This document shows positions 54,901 to 62,950 of a stretch of DNA of 64,000 nucleotides, in pieces (the first letter of the stretch is position 1; the number at the start of each line of letters is the position of its first letter). This DNA is from Paraescarpia echinospica (Eukaryota > Annelida > Polychaeta > Sabellida > Siboglinidae): the NCBI GenBank assembly GCA_020002185.1, contig CM034534.1, forward strand, positions 9,873,492 to 9,937,491. The letters are read 5' to 3'. The position numbers were made by a program, and so were the translations under genes. Under the pieces are notes generated by a model. The model worked only from the letters and a program-made list of their open reading frames with translations, searched no databases and was not told the DNA's origin.

Positions 54901-57900
54901 TCGTACAACCTTCCCACCTCCGTCCACCATCTTTGCTTCATTTGCAATGGGTGTCCTATTTCTGAGTCATTAGAGTTAGTGATTCCTCGTGTTCACGAAG
55001 CCTTTTTTAGAAATTATTATTTATTTTATATTATGCCTATTTATTTATAATAATTTATTTTATCTTCACAAATTAACTGACTGAATGTATGGGACGCTGA
55101 GTAAATTCACCGATAATAATTTGGGTCACAGCCAAAAAAAGGTTACGAATTGCTAGTGCAGAGCATCCAAATTAATTCCTGGCTTCAAAGATCTTGAATA
55201 TATTGAACGTCTACAAAGACTGAAATTACCAACTCTGGCATATCGTCGCCTCAGAGGAGACATGATTGAAATGTATAAGATTTTAACAGAGAAATATGAT
55301 ACAGCAGTGTCATCAAACTTTATAAATTTGAGGGATAACGATTCACATACCAGAGGGCACCACCTAAAAATATTCAAAGGACGATGTCGGTTAAACATAA
55401 AACAATTTTTATTTATACACCAATGCACAGATGTATGGAATAGCCTCCCACAGTCTGTGGTTGAGGCTCCATCAGTGCAGTCTTTTGAGGGGAAATTAGA
55501 CAGGTTATGGAAGAACCACCCAATTGACCTAGACTACAGAGCCCCACCCCTATCATGAAACAACTCATCAGATGCATGCGCACCAATCAGTCTGATGACA
55601 AACAATTAGGCTGGCGTAAGAGGCAGCACAGCCTAGAAGCCAGAAGAGGACCTGTAAGAACCTGACCTGAAATGACAGTAAGAAAGGGATATATAATTCA
55701 TGCAGATTTCTTATTTTTAGTTTTTGTGAAGATTGAGTAACGTTTGTGTATAGGTCACGACCTACTTCTCATGATACACAATGAGCTTTTGCACCAGTCT
55801 TCATTTTCTTCAAAGACTCCATCGGTCACACAGAAATTATACAAGGACGTGTGAATGCGCCATAAGTGAAAAGAGACATTTCTGTCACACCAGTTTCTGT
55901 CATGCCCATGACAGGGTCCTCCAAATAGAACTGATAAGTCCAATCTACTAGTGTGTATGATGATGAGTCACCTATGCTGGGCTAATACGACTGTAGAATG
56001 TTCATAGCTGGCAATATCGTGGGCACAGTTCAAGGTTATCTAGAGAGAGGATCCTTACGGCACGAAAACAAGTTGAGGGAATAACTTTGTAATGTGTTGG
56101 CATAAACTTCCTCCCTCGTAAAGCCACCGTTCAGACGCTACGTGGCAGTCTCTGTGTGTGTGTGCATGTATGTGTTAGTCAATCTCTGTGTGCACACGTA
56201 TACGTGCAAGTACATATGTGTGCATATGTGTACGGGTGTGCGTGCAGGCCTGTGGGCATGCGTGCATGTATTTGTGTGTGCATGCCAATGTATAAGTGCA
56301 AGCATGCACACATGTATGTTTGTGTGTTATTGTGTGTGCATGTGTATGTGTGCACACACTGCACAAATATGTGCATTTGTGTGTATGTATGATGATATAC
56401 ATATATATACACAGTATATATATATATCCATATATATATATATACATGTACACGTGTGTATGTATGCATGTATTTGTGTCTATCTATACATGCATGTACA
56501 CATGCGTGCGTGCATGCGTGCGTGCGTGCGTGCGTGCGTGCGTGTTCATGTACATGTGTGTGCGTGTATATATCCATGTATCCATCTGTATGTATACGCA
56601 TGCATGCAAGTATGCATGCACATATGTGTGCATGTTGATGTGTTTCAACACCACCCAGCAGCTTCAGAGTAAAATGAGTCTGGTCAAGTCAAACATCAGT
56701 TGCTGTGTGTGATTTATGGGAAACATTATCATAAACACCCTCACTTTGATGACGCCAGTATCTAGTGACCACACAGGGCAAACGGAATCACATTTCTAAC
56801 AGTCCACGTTATCAACAACTTTGGTGGACATCTCTGCCATCATTACTCAGCTTAATGACTTTGTACTACTAAAGCGAATGTTGGAGAAGACGTAGAGGAA
56901 GACAGGAGATTAGGGATGGTCAACTAGTTATGTGAGAATTAAACTGGCTTTGTCAACTGGTTTAGCCCATTTGGTATCATCCAGTTTTTTATGTCCAAAT
57001 ATAATAATGCATGTGATTAATGTAAGTAATATCCGCAGTCGACTTAATAATAATGTTTACTTCTGGTTAAACACTTGAAAGAATTTACCTTGGTCATTAT
57101 ATGTGTAATTGATTAAATTGCCAGATTAACAATTTGTTTACAAACACTGAAGTTGTTGGTTAAGTACTTGGTTTTCAAGAGCAAAGTATATTGACAACGT
57201 CAGCTGAGAAACACGTACGTAATCATATCGCACATTTAAATTAAGATTCCAATTTTGAGAATCAGTTGAATTAATGCTTGGTCCAACATAAGTTAATAAT
57301 CTGTCTTGTGCTTTCACCAAAATGACAGTCAGACAGACAGGCAGACAGCCAAACAGGCAGATCAGAGGCAAACAGATGGACATACAGACAGGCAGTCAGA
57401 CAAACCAACAGACAGACAGACAATTCAACAGACAGATCAACATGGAGACAAAGAGATGGACTGACAGACAGACTGACATACAGACTGACAAACAGACAGA
57501 CAGCCAAACAGACAGATCAGTGGCAAACAGATGGACAGACAGACAGAACAACAGAGAGATCAACAGAGACAAACAGACAGATGGCCTGGATTATTAAGCT
57601 CCAGCCATTGTTACCGGTAGGGGGCTTTACCCCAGATTCGGGTAGAGACGATGATTGGCTCTCAGGCCAACTATGAAATAACAAATTCAATAAGGATACA
57701 CTTTTATCAGATAATACTATAGTATAACAAGTATTCAACATTAAACTTATATTGAAACATGTCACACACAAAAATAAACCGACATTAAACTTTTTTCAGG
57801 TTTAATGCCTTTTAATCACATGCATTTTCACTAGGTGGCAGCTCTCATGGCGTAACATTCAGAAGGGCCATTCCGAGCCAGACTATCGTTCTGGTGAAGT

Positions 57901-60900
57901 CACGCAGCCAGACGAGAGTCGTTTAAGCGAGACTAACAGACAGACAGACAAACAGACAGATAATCAAACCGACAGACAGACAGACACATTATCACTTCAG
58001 GGTCTGAATAATCTAAGTTAAACCCTTGTACTACAGATAGACATATGAGCACACATGAGCCGTGATGTATAGATCTGAGACATGGTGTGTACCAAGTGCT
58101 CTAGGTGCAGTTTGTGGGTGACTAGGGCATCTTGATCTAGACAGTACTGGCCTGGTGATTAAGGCAGGCCTGACCAGCTGGGGGCTCAAGATAGGATGGT
58201 TTATCAGGACAGGGTTGTGAATGTGAGCACCATGGACCTAGATATACAAGACTTCTACCCGCAACACATAATAATAATAGTAATGGTTTTATTTCAGACA
58301 ATCAAGCAGGTATGTCAGTAAAAATAAATAAGTAAAAACTGTATATTTTAAAATTATACTTGAAAGCCCCGATTCACCAATTTTGAGGTACGATGCTTGT
58401 AGCCAATTGAAATATTGTGTATAATATAGGATTCAACAACTTGTTAATCCGAGTTGTTATGTTATAAATATATATCTGCTGACATGTTTTAAAATACACA
58501 AGTTGACATTAGCCACAGTAAACATGGCTAGCGCTACATCTCATGTTTAATATCCTGTTGGAATTGTCATAAAGATAACTTTATATCCAATTTATATGTG
58601 TTTCAAGATAAATCCAGTTTTCTAATGTGTGCACGCATTGTTTTGTTGATCTTCCACACATGTATTGTTCAGTCGATCTAGCCATGTGTAGTGTTCAGTC
58701 GATCTAGCCATGTGTATTGTTCAGTCGATCTAGCCATGTGTATTGTTTTGTTGATCTTCCACACATGTATTGTTCAGTCGATCTAGCCATGTGTAGTGTT
58801 CAGTCGATCTAGCCATGTGTATTGTTCAGTCGATCTAGCCATGTGTATTGTTCAGTCGATCTAGCCATGTGTATTGTTCAGTCGATCTAGCCATGTGTAG
58901 TGTTCAGTCGATCTAGCCATGTGTATTGTTCAGTCGATCTAGCCATGTGTATTGTTCAGTCGATCTAGCCATGTGTATTGTTCAGTCGATCTAGCCATGT
59001 GTATTGTTCAGTCGATCTAGCCATGTGTAGTGTTCAGTCGATCTAGCCATGTGTAATGTTCAGTCGATCTAGCCATGTGTAGTATTCAGTCGATCTAGCC
59101 ATGTGTATTGTTCAGTCGATCTAGCCATGTGTAGTGTTCAGTCGATCTAGCCATGTGTATTGTTCAGTCGATCTAGCCATGTGTATTGTTCAGTCGATCT
59201 AGCCATGTGTATTGTTCAGTCGATCTAGCCATGTGTATTGTTCAGTCGATCTAGCCATATGTAGTGTTCAGTCGATCTAGCCATGTGTATTGTTCAGTCG
59301 ATCTAGCCATGTGTATTGTTCAGTCGATCTAGCCATGTGTAGTGTTCAGTCGATCTAGCCATGTGTATTGTTCTGCCACCCAGAATAGGCTCACCTTCAT
59401 ATAGCAACTGTGAATAATTCATGTCTACCTGACACGGCACGTTGCTTTACATCCTCCCATTGCTACTGGCTGTGGATACTAGACAGAGCCCAGACAACTG
59501 TGGAGAATGTATAGAAGGCACGGGCTAGCAAATATTAGATACAAGGGTCACATTGAGTACTGAAACACTGCCTTTACTTAGACTGGTAATGACACTGTCT
59601 TTGGCAGGGATTCATGTTAAACTGAGGTTGTCTGTTCCTTATGTTTAATATAATGTTCGTAATACTAAAATAAATACATCAAAGGTACACTTTCATCAAA
59701 TTGCGTTTAATACGCCAGAAACACTATTCGCGGCCGTACATTTTTTGAAATTGTTAAGAAAACAGTTATATTGTAAACTCACTTTACTGATAATTCTGCA
59801 GAAGTTGGTTGGGTCAACTGCAAGGCCCTTTGATGTTTATGACGTTCACACATTCAAGACTGATTAAGTGAACTTACTGCTAATGTTTACCACCCCACGC
59901 TAATTCCAGCTAATGGAACAGACAGCAAACCTTGCACACACAAACCCCCCCACCCACCCACACACAAGCACATGCGAACATGCACACACACCCGGACACA
60001 CACCCACACACACACACGCACCACACAAGCACGCAAGCATGCACACACACACGCACACATGTGCTAGCTCAATTAAAGTTAGATTACATAATGTGATTAG
60101 TATGGGGTGCTCCATATCCAAACTATGTCTTGCATCCCATAATAAACCCATATATTACTAGTTTGGATGATCAGACAGCAACATAACTAATGCCTCAAGT
60201 GTTGTCAGCCCAAGTTTCAACTAGCTGTACATCTTATTGCCAAAGATATATTGCAGTACGTGACAACTAACAGCGACATGCTCTCAGACTCCTCAGAGAA
60301 ATGTCTGTAAGCTAGCAAACTGTGTAGTCTACTCTGTACAAAACACTCAATCATAAAGTACTTCTTCACCTGTCATACTCGGTGGCCTACTGTGGTTTAA
60401 TAAATAATCACAATGTGGTGACTTGGGCCACATTAAAGGAAATGGATAACAAAATTAATTTGTCAGCTGGCTGACATTTTTGTGGGAGGACAGTGCCTGC
60501 TGAATTTATTAATATTTATATTATCACAGTTGTTTAAAAAACTTCACGCTAAACATATTACAAATACTATTAGGGCAATTCACGCTGATGCAGAGATTAC
60601 TATTTAAAAATATTGTGACTTTCAATTAGATTAAATAAAGCGTGCCAGATCGTGATTCACTGCCTTTAATAGATTTACACAGTTACTTTGCAAACTAGTA
60701 CAAAGAACACATTGAAGTTAACCAAAACGACCAGGCTTCAATTATCAATGATGTTGATGATGCCCAATCTATCAATTGCAAACATCGGGCCAAATTTGAA
60801 CTGTTGCCTAGACTCGAGTGTGCTAAAATTATGAAAAATGACCTAGCACAAAACTGCGATTTAGTGTGACATATTTCGGCCAATAAGGAGTGCACATAAA

Positions 60901-61317
60901 TACGACTGGCCAAGCCAGGTAAAGTAGAAGAAAACTTTACCATCATTAACTGACCGCAGCCAGAGGGCAGCATGTGTCTCCGAGCGTGACAGGTGTGGCA
61001 ACACAAGCGAAGTGCAACGGGTGGCCAATCGACCTGCCTTCAAAATAACACGTTATAGTCATGGTGTCATCGTTCTCAGGCAATCAAAGCAGACGTTTAG
61101 AACATACGACTGCGATTAGCACTTAGAAAGTCACCCGGTTAACTTAAGTATATTGTGCAAATACACTTTGTACAATACAATGTGGGATAAGCGACGTACC
61201 TAACGGCAAATGTTGGGTCGTACTTGAAGTCTTTGATGTCGACTGGATACCCAATGGCAATGAGACGTTGGACAACCAAGTCAAAGCTTATCGACTCATA
61301 GACCGGAGACTTGTACA
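33731..61317 (-). CDS. NT5C2: Cytosolic purine 5'-nucleotidase II orthologue (NT5C2), 15 coding exons; 5' end off window
   Basis: The enzyme hydrolyses 6-hydroxypurine monophosphates (IMP, GMP) in the cytosol and can transfer the phosphate. Exons: 61200-61317, 53046-53141, 52642-52730, 49757-49814, 44872-44965, 44284-44363, 43487-43547, 43100-43135, 42023-42130, 41338-41404, 40420-40642, 37479-37539, 36958-37015, 35009-35127, 33731-33994. All introns are GT-AG and every junction keeps frame. About 510 residues are covered, as expected from the YKSP motif to the end of the ~560-residue family protein. HAD motif II (LLTNSD), the motif III lysine (VVDAKKP) and motif IV (YVGDHIFGD) are present. 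The Arg of GWRTF and the Arg of the LDRM turn, regulatory positions in the human enzyme, are kept. Motif I (DMDYT) must lie in an exon beyond the right edge. The acidic C-terminal tail is shortened to [11 protein letters not shown] plus a divergent end. Confidence 0.95.
34046..34185 (+). mobile_element. RTE-like LINE ORF fragment
   Basis: It encodes [20 protein letters not shown] and [11 protein letters not shown], the usual C-terminal end (LYGCETW...RKLxxFHxRCLRR) of many LINE reverse transcriptases. It is about 140 bases, antisense in the last NT5C2 intron. Confidence 0.65.
34213..34327. repeat. Foldback with 24-bp perfect arms
   Basis: The left arm cagcgtagcacaccaacttc plus ttca (34213-34236) pairs perfectly with 34304-34327. 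Imperfect pairing continues inward through gacat..atgatgtcat sequence. It looks like a small MITE or a template-switch product. Confidence 0.8.
34626..34955 (-). mobile_element. tRNA-derived SINE, copy a
   Basis: On the minus strand the 5' head reads gccgtggtgcagtggctaga, an A-box-like segment, and about 35 bases later gggtttgaaacc, a good B box. A family-specific body follows (shared gctgcaattaatgcgctaag and ctatagccaggtactcattc on the plus strand). The 3' end is gcgctatataagaac. It is sense to NT5C2, in intron 14. Confidence 0.82.
35009..35127 (-). CDS. NT5C2: NT5C2 exon 14
   Basis: The acceptor is tgtcgcag and the donor gtaagt. It encodes (G)[39 protein letters not shown], nearly identical to the family. 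Confidence 0.96.
35172..35582. mobile_element. hAT-type MITE, 411 bp
   Basis: The left end is caggcccttagccaga; the inverted right end is the same after its first base (gaggcccttagccaga). The flanks acgtgcat (35164-35171) and atgtgcat (35583-35590) form an 8-bp target duplication with one mismatch, the hAT signature. There is no coding capacity. It lies in NT5C2 intron 13. Confidence 0.85.
36958..37015 (-). CDS. NT5C2: NT5C2 exon 13
   Basis: The acceptor is tggtttcag and the donor gtacgt. It encodes [19 protein letters not shown](G), matching VTHDMDMCYGMMGSLFRSG. Confidence 0.95.
37479..37539 (-). CDS. NT5C2: NT5C2 exon 12
   Basis: The acceptor is tgtgtttcag and the donor gtacgt. It encodes [20 protein letters not shown], aligned to [20 protein letters not shown]. 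Conservation is lower, but length and both phases fit exactly. Confidence 0.87.
38170..39086 (+). mobile_element. L2-like LINE 3' portion
   Basis: It encodes [56 protein letters not shown], then after a frame break [56 protein letters not shown]. This is the L2-type ORF2 C terminus. The 3' UTR ends gggcgctatataagtacatt followed by (ATTT)n. It is antisense in NT5C2 intron 11. Confidence 0.87.
40420..40642 (-). CDS. NT5C2: NT5C2 exon 11 (HAD motif IV)
   Basis: The acceptor is cacttcag and the donor gtcagc. The 223 bases encode [52 protein letters not shown] and more. Both motif IV aspartates and the Arg of GWRTF are kept. Confidence 0.97.
40680..40988 (-). mobile_element. tRNA-derived SINE, copy b
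   Basis: It shares the body (gctgcaattaatgcgcgaag, ctatagccaggtactcattc) and a head with ctctagccactgcactcc with copy a. The 3' end is shortened. It lies in NT5C2 intron 10, sense to the gene. Confidence 0.8.
41338..41404 (-). CDS. NT5C2: NT5C2 exon 10
   Basis: The acceptor is gtgttgacag and the donor gtaaat. It encodes [20 protein letters not shown] and SG(G), matching KIGTYTGPLQHGIVYSGG. Confidence 0.93.
42023..42130 (-). CDS. NT5C2: NT5C2 exon 9 (HAD motif III)
   Basis: The acceptor is cgttgcag and the donor gtaagt. It encodes [36 protein letters not shown]. The Lys of DAKKP is the motif III lysine. Confidence 0.94.
42150..42476 (-). mobile_element. tRNA-derived SINE, copy c
   Basis: It has the tail agttcttatataacacagta, the body gtctatagccaggtactctt and a head region with attcaagcccgg (B-box complement). 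It starts about 20 bases upstream of the acceptor of exon 9, in intron 8. Confidence 0.8.
43100..43135 (-). CDS. NT5C2: NT5C2 exon 8 (36-bp microexon)
   Basis: The acceptor is gttttcag and the donor gtatgt. It encodes [12 protein letters not shown], corresponding to the KIMTYLFDFP segment. It is phase 0 at both ends. Confidence 0.92.
43487..43547 (-). CDS. NT5C2: NT5C2 exon 7 (HAD motif II)
   Basis: The acceptor is tgtgtttag and the donor gtaagt. It encodes [20 protein letters not shown], with the Thr-Asn-Ser of motif II that binds the phosphate. Confidence 0.93.
44284..44363 (-). CDS. NT5C2: NT5C2 exon 6
   Basis: The acceptor is tggttgcag and the donor gtgagg. It encodes [20 protein letters not shown] and LPIMLD, ending with two bases of the Arg codon shared with the next exon. 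Confidence 0.93.
44872..44965 (-). CDS. NT5C2: NT5C2 exon 5
   Basis: The acceptor is tatttgcag. It encodes [20 protein letters not shown] and [11 protein letters not shown]. Two donors are possible: gtcagt (end 44872, keeps family length) or gtagtc (end 44875, one residue shorter); both keep frame. Confidence 0.92.
46515..46755 (-). mobile_element. Old CR1-family LINE 3' end
   Basis: Segments such as caatcaacagataatttgtt and ccaatatctaatctacattg match, in order, the 3' end of the CR1 family (compare 15300-15540). It is highly diverged, so older than the other copies. It lies in NT5C2 intron 4. Confidence 0.65.
47324..47774. mobile_element. MITE with 15-bp perfect terminal inverted repeats, 451 bp
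   Basis: It starts caggggacagaccac and ends with the exact inverse complement (gtggtctgtcccctg, ending 47774). A CAGGGG start suggests the hAT superfamily, but the flanking 8-mers do not match, so the target duplication is lost or absent. It lies in NT5C2 intron 4. Confidence 0.72.
48836..48956. repeat. Long foldback (~120 bp)
   Basis: The outer arms gttcgcaaagtc / gactttgcgaac and inner arms taaagcattacgagtgggag / its complement pair. The left arm has about 14 extra bases between them. The loop is about 10 bases (gttggtggcaaccaac itself pairs). Confidence 0.85.
49757..49814 (-). CDS. NT5C2: NT5C2 exon 4
   Basis: The acceptor is ctgtttcag and the donor gtatgt. The 58 bases encode (E)[18 protein letters not shown], almost identical to the family sequence at this point. 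A SINE begins about 40 bases upstream of the acceptor. Confidence 0.95.
49857..50174 (-). mobile_element. tRNA-derived SINE, copy d, at the edge of a minisatellite
   Basis: It shares the tail (agtttttatatagcacagta) and body with the other copies. Its head on the minus strand, tgcggtggtgtagtagtaga, runs straight into the 45-bp array. It lies in NT5C2 intron 3. Confidence 0.82.
50152..51840. repeat. 45-bp minisatellite (contains the assembly gap)
   Basis: About 14 visible units at 51192-51840, plus a partial unit at 50152-50191 left of the gap. The unit is acatcaccccttctacaaca followed by ctctactactacaccaccac and acc(c/t)c. Forty-five is a multiple of three and the unit lacks stops in one plus-strand frame, so the open 15-residue repeat is not evidence of a gene. 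Confidence 0.95.
50192..51191. other. Assembly gap, exactly 1000 N
   Basis: The round length suggests a placeholder of unknown true size. It lies wholly inside the 45-bp array, so the missing sequence is probably more of that array. Confidence 0.97.
52105..52560 (+). mobile_element. Penelope-like element remnant (GIY-YIG endonuclease end)
   Basis: Broken frames read [20 protein letters not shown], then [53 protein letters not shown] and [10 protein letters not shown]. YxVPC..C...YI.ETGR with later HxxDV is the GIY-YIG pattern at the C terminus of Penelope-like retroelements. It is antisense in NT5C2 intron 3. Confidence 0.7.
52642..52730 (-). CDS. NT5C2: NT5C2 exon 3
   Basis: The acceptor is ttttttgtag and the donor gtacca. 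It encodes [20 protein letters not shown] and VLNTLFNLP, matching YPNKF and [10 protein letters not shown] of the family. Confidence 0.95.
53046..53141 (-). CDS. NT5C2: NT5C2 exon 2
   Basis: The acceptor is ttgttgtag and the donor gtaagg. It encodes (R)[18 protein letters not shown] ... GFRFLK. Its acceptor and first bases are copied four times in the tandem array just upstream (53142-53395). Confidence 0.95.
53142..53395 (-). repeat. 58-bp tandem array copying the NT5C2 exon 2 splice acceptor
   Basis: Four units upstream of exon 2, with decoy acceptor AGs at 53201-53202, 53259-53260, 53317-53318 and 53375-53376 (spacing 59, 58, 58, 58). On the gene strand each reads ttgttgttgtag then GGG(A/G)CC(A/G)TGGTTTGA, compared with ttgttgtag GGGACTGTGGTTTGA at the real site. 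Splicing to the second to fourth decoys would meet a TAG within seven codons. Confidence 0.9.
53396..55179. other. NT5C2 intron 1, no further feature; 20-bp palindrome at 54428-54447
   Basis: The near-perfect palindrome gcgatccaaaattggatcgc stands alone. I see no repeat boundary or coding segment. Confidence 0.5.
55180..55560 (+). mobile_element. CR1-type LINE ORF2 C-terminal fragment
   Basis: It encodes [54 protein letters not shown] and [20 protein letters not shown], the usual CR1/jockey ORF2 end, nearly intact for 125 codons. It is a different family from the CR1 copies above ([14 protein letters not shown] rather than GHEVTLAKEQSRLD). It is antisense in intron 1. Confidence 0.85.
56140..56650 (+). 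repeat. Degenerate TG/TGCA-rich low-complexity region
   Basis: Mixed gtgtgcatgtatgtg units with an internal (TA)n stretch near 56400-56445 and (gtgc)n near 56510-56545. Several overlapping open frames here are composition artefacts. Confidence 0.9.
57320..57592 (+). repeat. (GACA)n array, left half
   Basis: Imperfect GACA/GACAGACA repeats, interrupted at 57593 by the 340-bp repeat and resuming at 57931. Confidence 0.9.
57593..57930 (-). repeat. '340-bp' interspersed repeat inserted in the (GACA)n array
   Basis: The inverse complement of 31308-31650 along its whole length. Its position inside a simple repeat gives both ends: ggcctggattattaagctcc on the left and gagagtcgtttaagcgag on the right. 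Confidence 0.82.
57931..57992 (+). repeat. (GACA)n array, right half
   Basis: A continuation of the array at 57320-57592 after the inserted repeat. Confidence 0.85.
58641..59372 (+). repeat. 26-bp minisatellite, about 27 copies
   Basis: The unit is tgttcagtcgatctagccat plus gtgtat, with variants gtgtag and one gtgtaa. Two irregular units near 58641 and 58744 read tgttttgttgatcttccaca, suggesting the ancestral flank. It lies in NT5C2 intron 1. Confidence 0.97.
59935..60062 (+). repeat. CA-rich low-complexity region
   Basis: Impure CA repeats with ccc and gca interruptions. Confidence 0.9.
60063..61199. other. NT5C2 intron 1, no further feature
   Basis: No repeat or coding segment recognised. 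The minus-strand open frame at 60695-61006 has no domain-like pattern. Confidence 0.5.
61200..61317 (-). CDS. NT5C2: NT5C2 exon 1 of 15 seen
   Basis: The acceptor is cttttcag and the donor gtacgt. It encodes (V)[18 protein letters not shown]... to DPTFAV(R), the cap-side segment right after the missing DMDYT catalytic motif. Confidence 0.93.
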
Positions 61318-61364
61318 CTGAAAAGAAAAGAAATATGTAAAACATATCTTCTTATAGTTATATA

Positions 61365-61450
61365 GGCCTTTGGCACAGTATGCTCAATCGAACACCATCA
61401 TGACTTGTCTGGGATGTATTCAGCCAATTCTGAATTATACAGCATAATAT
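61365..61450 (-). mobile_element. SINE fragment, copy e
   Basis: ctcaatcgaacaccatcatg and the following acttgtctgggatgtattcag match the body of copies a-d. Only about 85 bases remain. It lies just upstream of NT5C2 exon 1. Confidence 0.6.
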
Positions 61451-61849
61451 TTATTTTGCTTTTATGCACGTGATTTGTAAATGATTTGTGAATATATTAT
61501 AATGTCAAAGCCCATGTATTATAATCCCGTCACCGCGGCGGCCGACGGTGGGGAAAGCGCATCTGAATATTTTATGGAGTTGTGGACTAAAATGGTTATT
61601 TTTGTACTAGAGGAGTGAAATGCACATACATACCATGTCACACTTCATCTAAATCCTGATCCAGTTTTATAGCTTGATGTAATCCGGTTTCATAACATAA
61701 AAACGATTGCAACACGATCACTGTCTGGAGGCTTATCTGAATCAATGCAGGCAGACCCTGGAACTGGCCGCTTAGTCGACCCACAATCGTTCTCGAACGT
61801 GCACTGAGCATGCGCCACGGAAAAGGTCTATTACATGCATGTACTAAGA

Positions 61850-62950
61850 TTTTACACTAAACATGGTTCAGCTATGCATGTTGCATTTCTAGATGCTTTA
61901 AAAGCATTTGATCGAGTCAATCGTCGTAAGCCGTTAACAAAATTAGAACAACGCGATATACCAAAATATATTCTAAGAATATTTGTGTCCACTGAGAAGA
62001 AATCCGAGTAGGTATATCCAATGGGGATCTACCTACTCGGATTTCTTCTTAATGGGCAACAGTGTTAAGCAAGGTGGAAAGTTATCCCCTTTACTTTTTA
62101 ACCTTTACAAGGACAATTTGAGTGTACAACTACACAAACAACATAGTGGTTGTAGTCTGGGTACTATGGTTGTTAATCATCTGATATACGCTGATGACCT
62201 ACTTCTATTCACTCCTTCCGCCAAGGGACTACAAGCTTTACTTGACATATGTTACTCTTTTGGGTGTGAGCACGATGTTCAATATAACGCCGGTAAATCC
62301 CTGATCATGTACTTTGATCCTAGACACTCAAATTTCACCAGGGAAATTACTTTAGGAGGAAAGAAGTTAAACTTCACCACCTCTTGTAAATACCTTGGAC
62401 ATGTCATTTGTAATGACTTATCGGTTGAGACTGACATTCACGCCAAAGTGAGACTTCTTTATGCCAAAAGTAATACGTTACGGTAAAATTTCATTTTTGC
62501 TCCACTGTTATAAAGAATAAGCTGTTTACTGTATATTTCAGTTATATTTATGTGTGTGCTATGGGTTAATTTTAGAAAAGGAAATTTTCAGAAATTTATT
62601 GTTGCCTATAACAATCCATACAGGATATTGAACAATCTGCTTATGAGACGTAGCACTAGTCACATATTTGCTACAGCTAATGCAAAATCATGTAAATGTA
62701 TTATCAGAACAGCTATTTTTAGTTTAATCATGAGGATTTACAGATCTGTTAATACAATTATTCAGAGTATTGTTACTAACGACACATACAGTACGTCGCA
62801 GTTGCGGCATCAGTGGGTCAAGGCTTTGTATAATTTTTTAATATCCTGTTTTTATTGATATATTTATTTATTCTTTTTTATACGGATGTTTTTATCAATG
62901 TACTTTTTTCTATATGGACACAATGTTTGTCTGAAATAAAAGCATTATTA
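61850..62950 (+). mobile_element. LINE reverse transcriptase fragment with 3' end
   Basis: After a decayed start (HVAFLDALKAFDRVNR pattern near 61880), it reads WGSTYSDFFLMGNSVKQGGK and LSPLLFNLYKDNL, the catalytic box LIYADDLLLFTPSAKGLQAL, and CKYLGHVICNDLSVETDIHA, RLLYAKSNTL. The C terminus follows in another frame to 62858. The 3' end is gaaataaaagcattattatt. The intact YADD marks a different lineage from the CR1 copies. Confidence 0.82.
61995..62049. repeat. 19-bp perfect inverted repeat inside LINE coding sequence
   Basis: agaagaaatccgagtaggt (61995-62013) pairs with 62031-62049 across a 17-base loop. The right arm encodes the conserved TYSDFF, so the left arm is an inverted copy of coding sequence. 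Confidence 0.85.

Noticed and set aside
56140..56712. Several overlapping long open frames, both strands
   Set aside because: They are low-complexity TG/TGCA sequence; the Cys/Val/His/Thr-only translations are artefacts.
60695..61006. 103-residue minus-strand open frame in NT5C2 intron 1
   Set aside because: No domain-like pattern and no splice sites linking it to neighbours.
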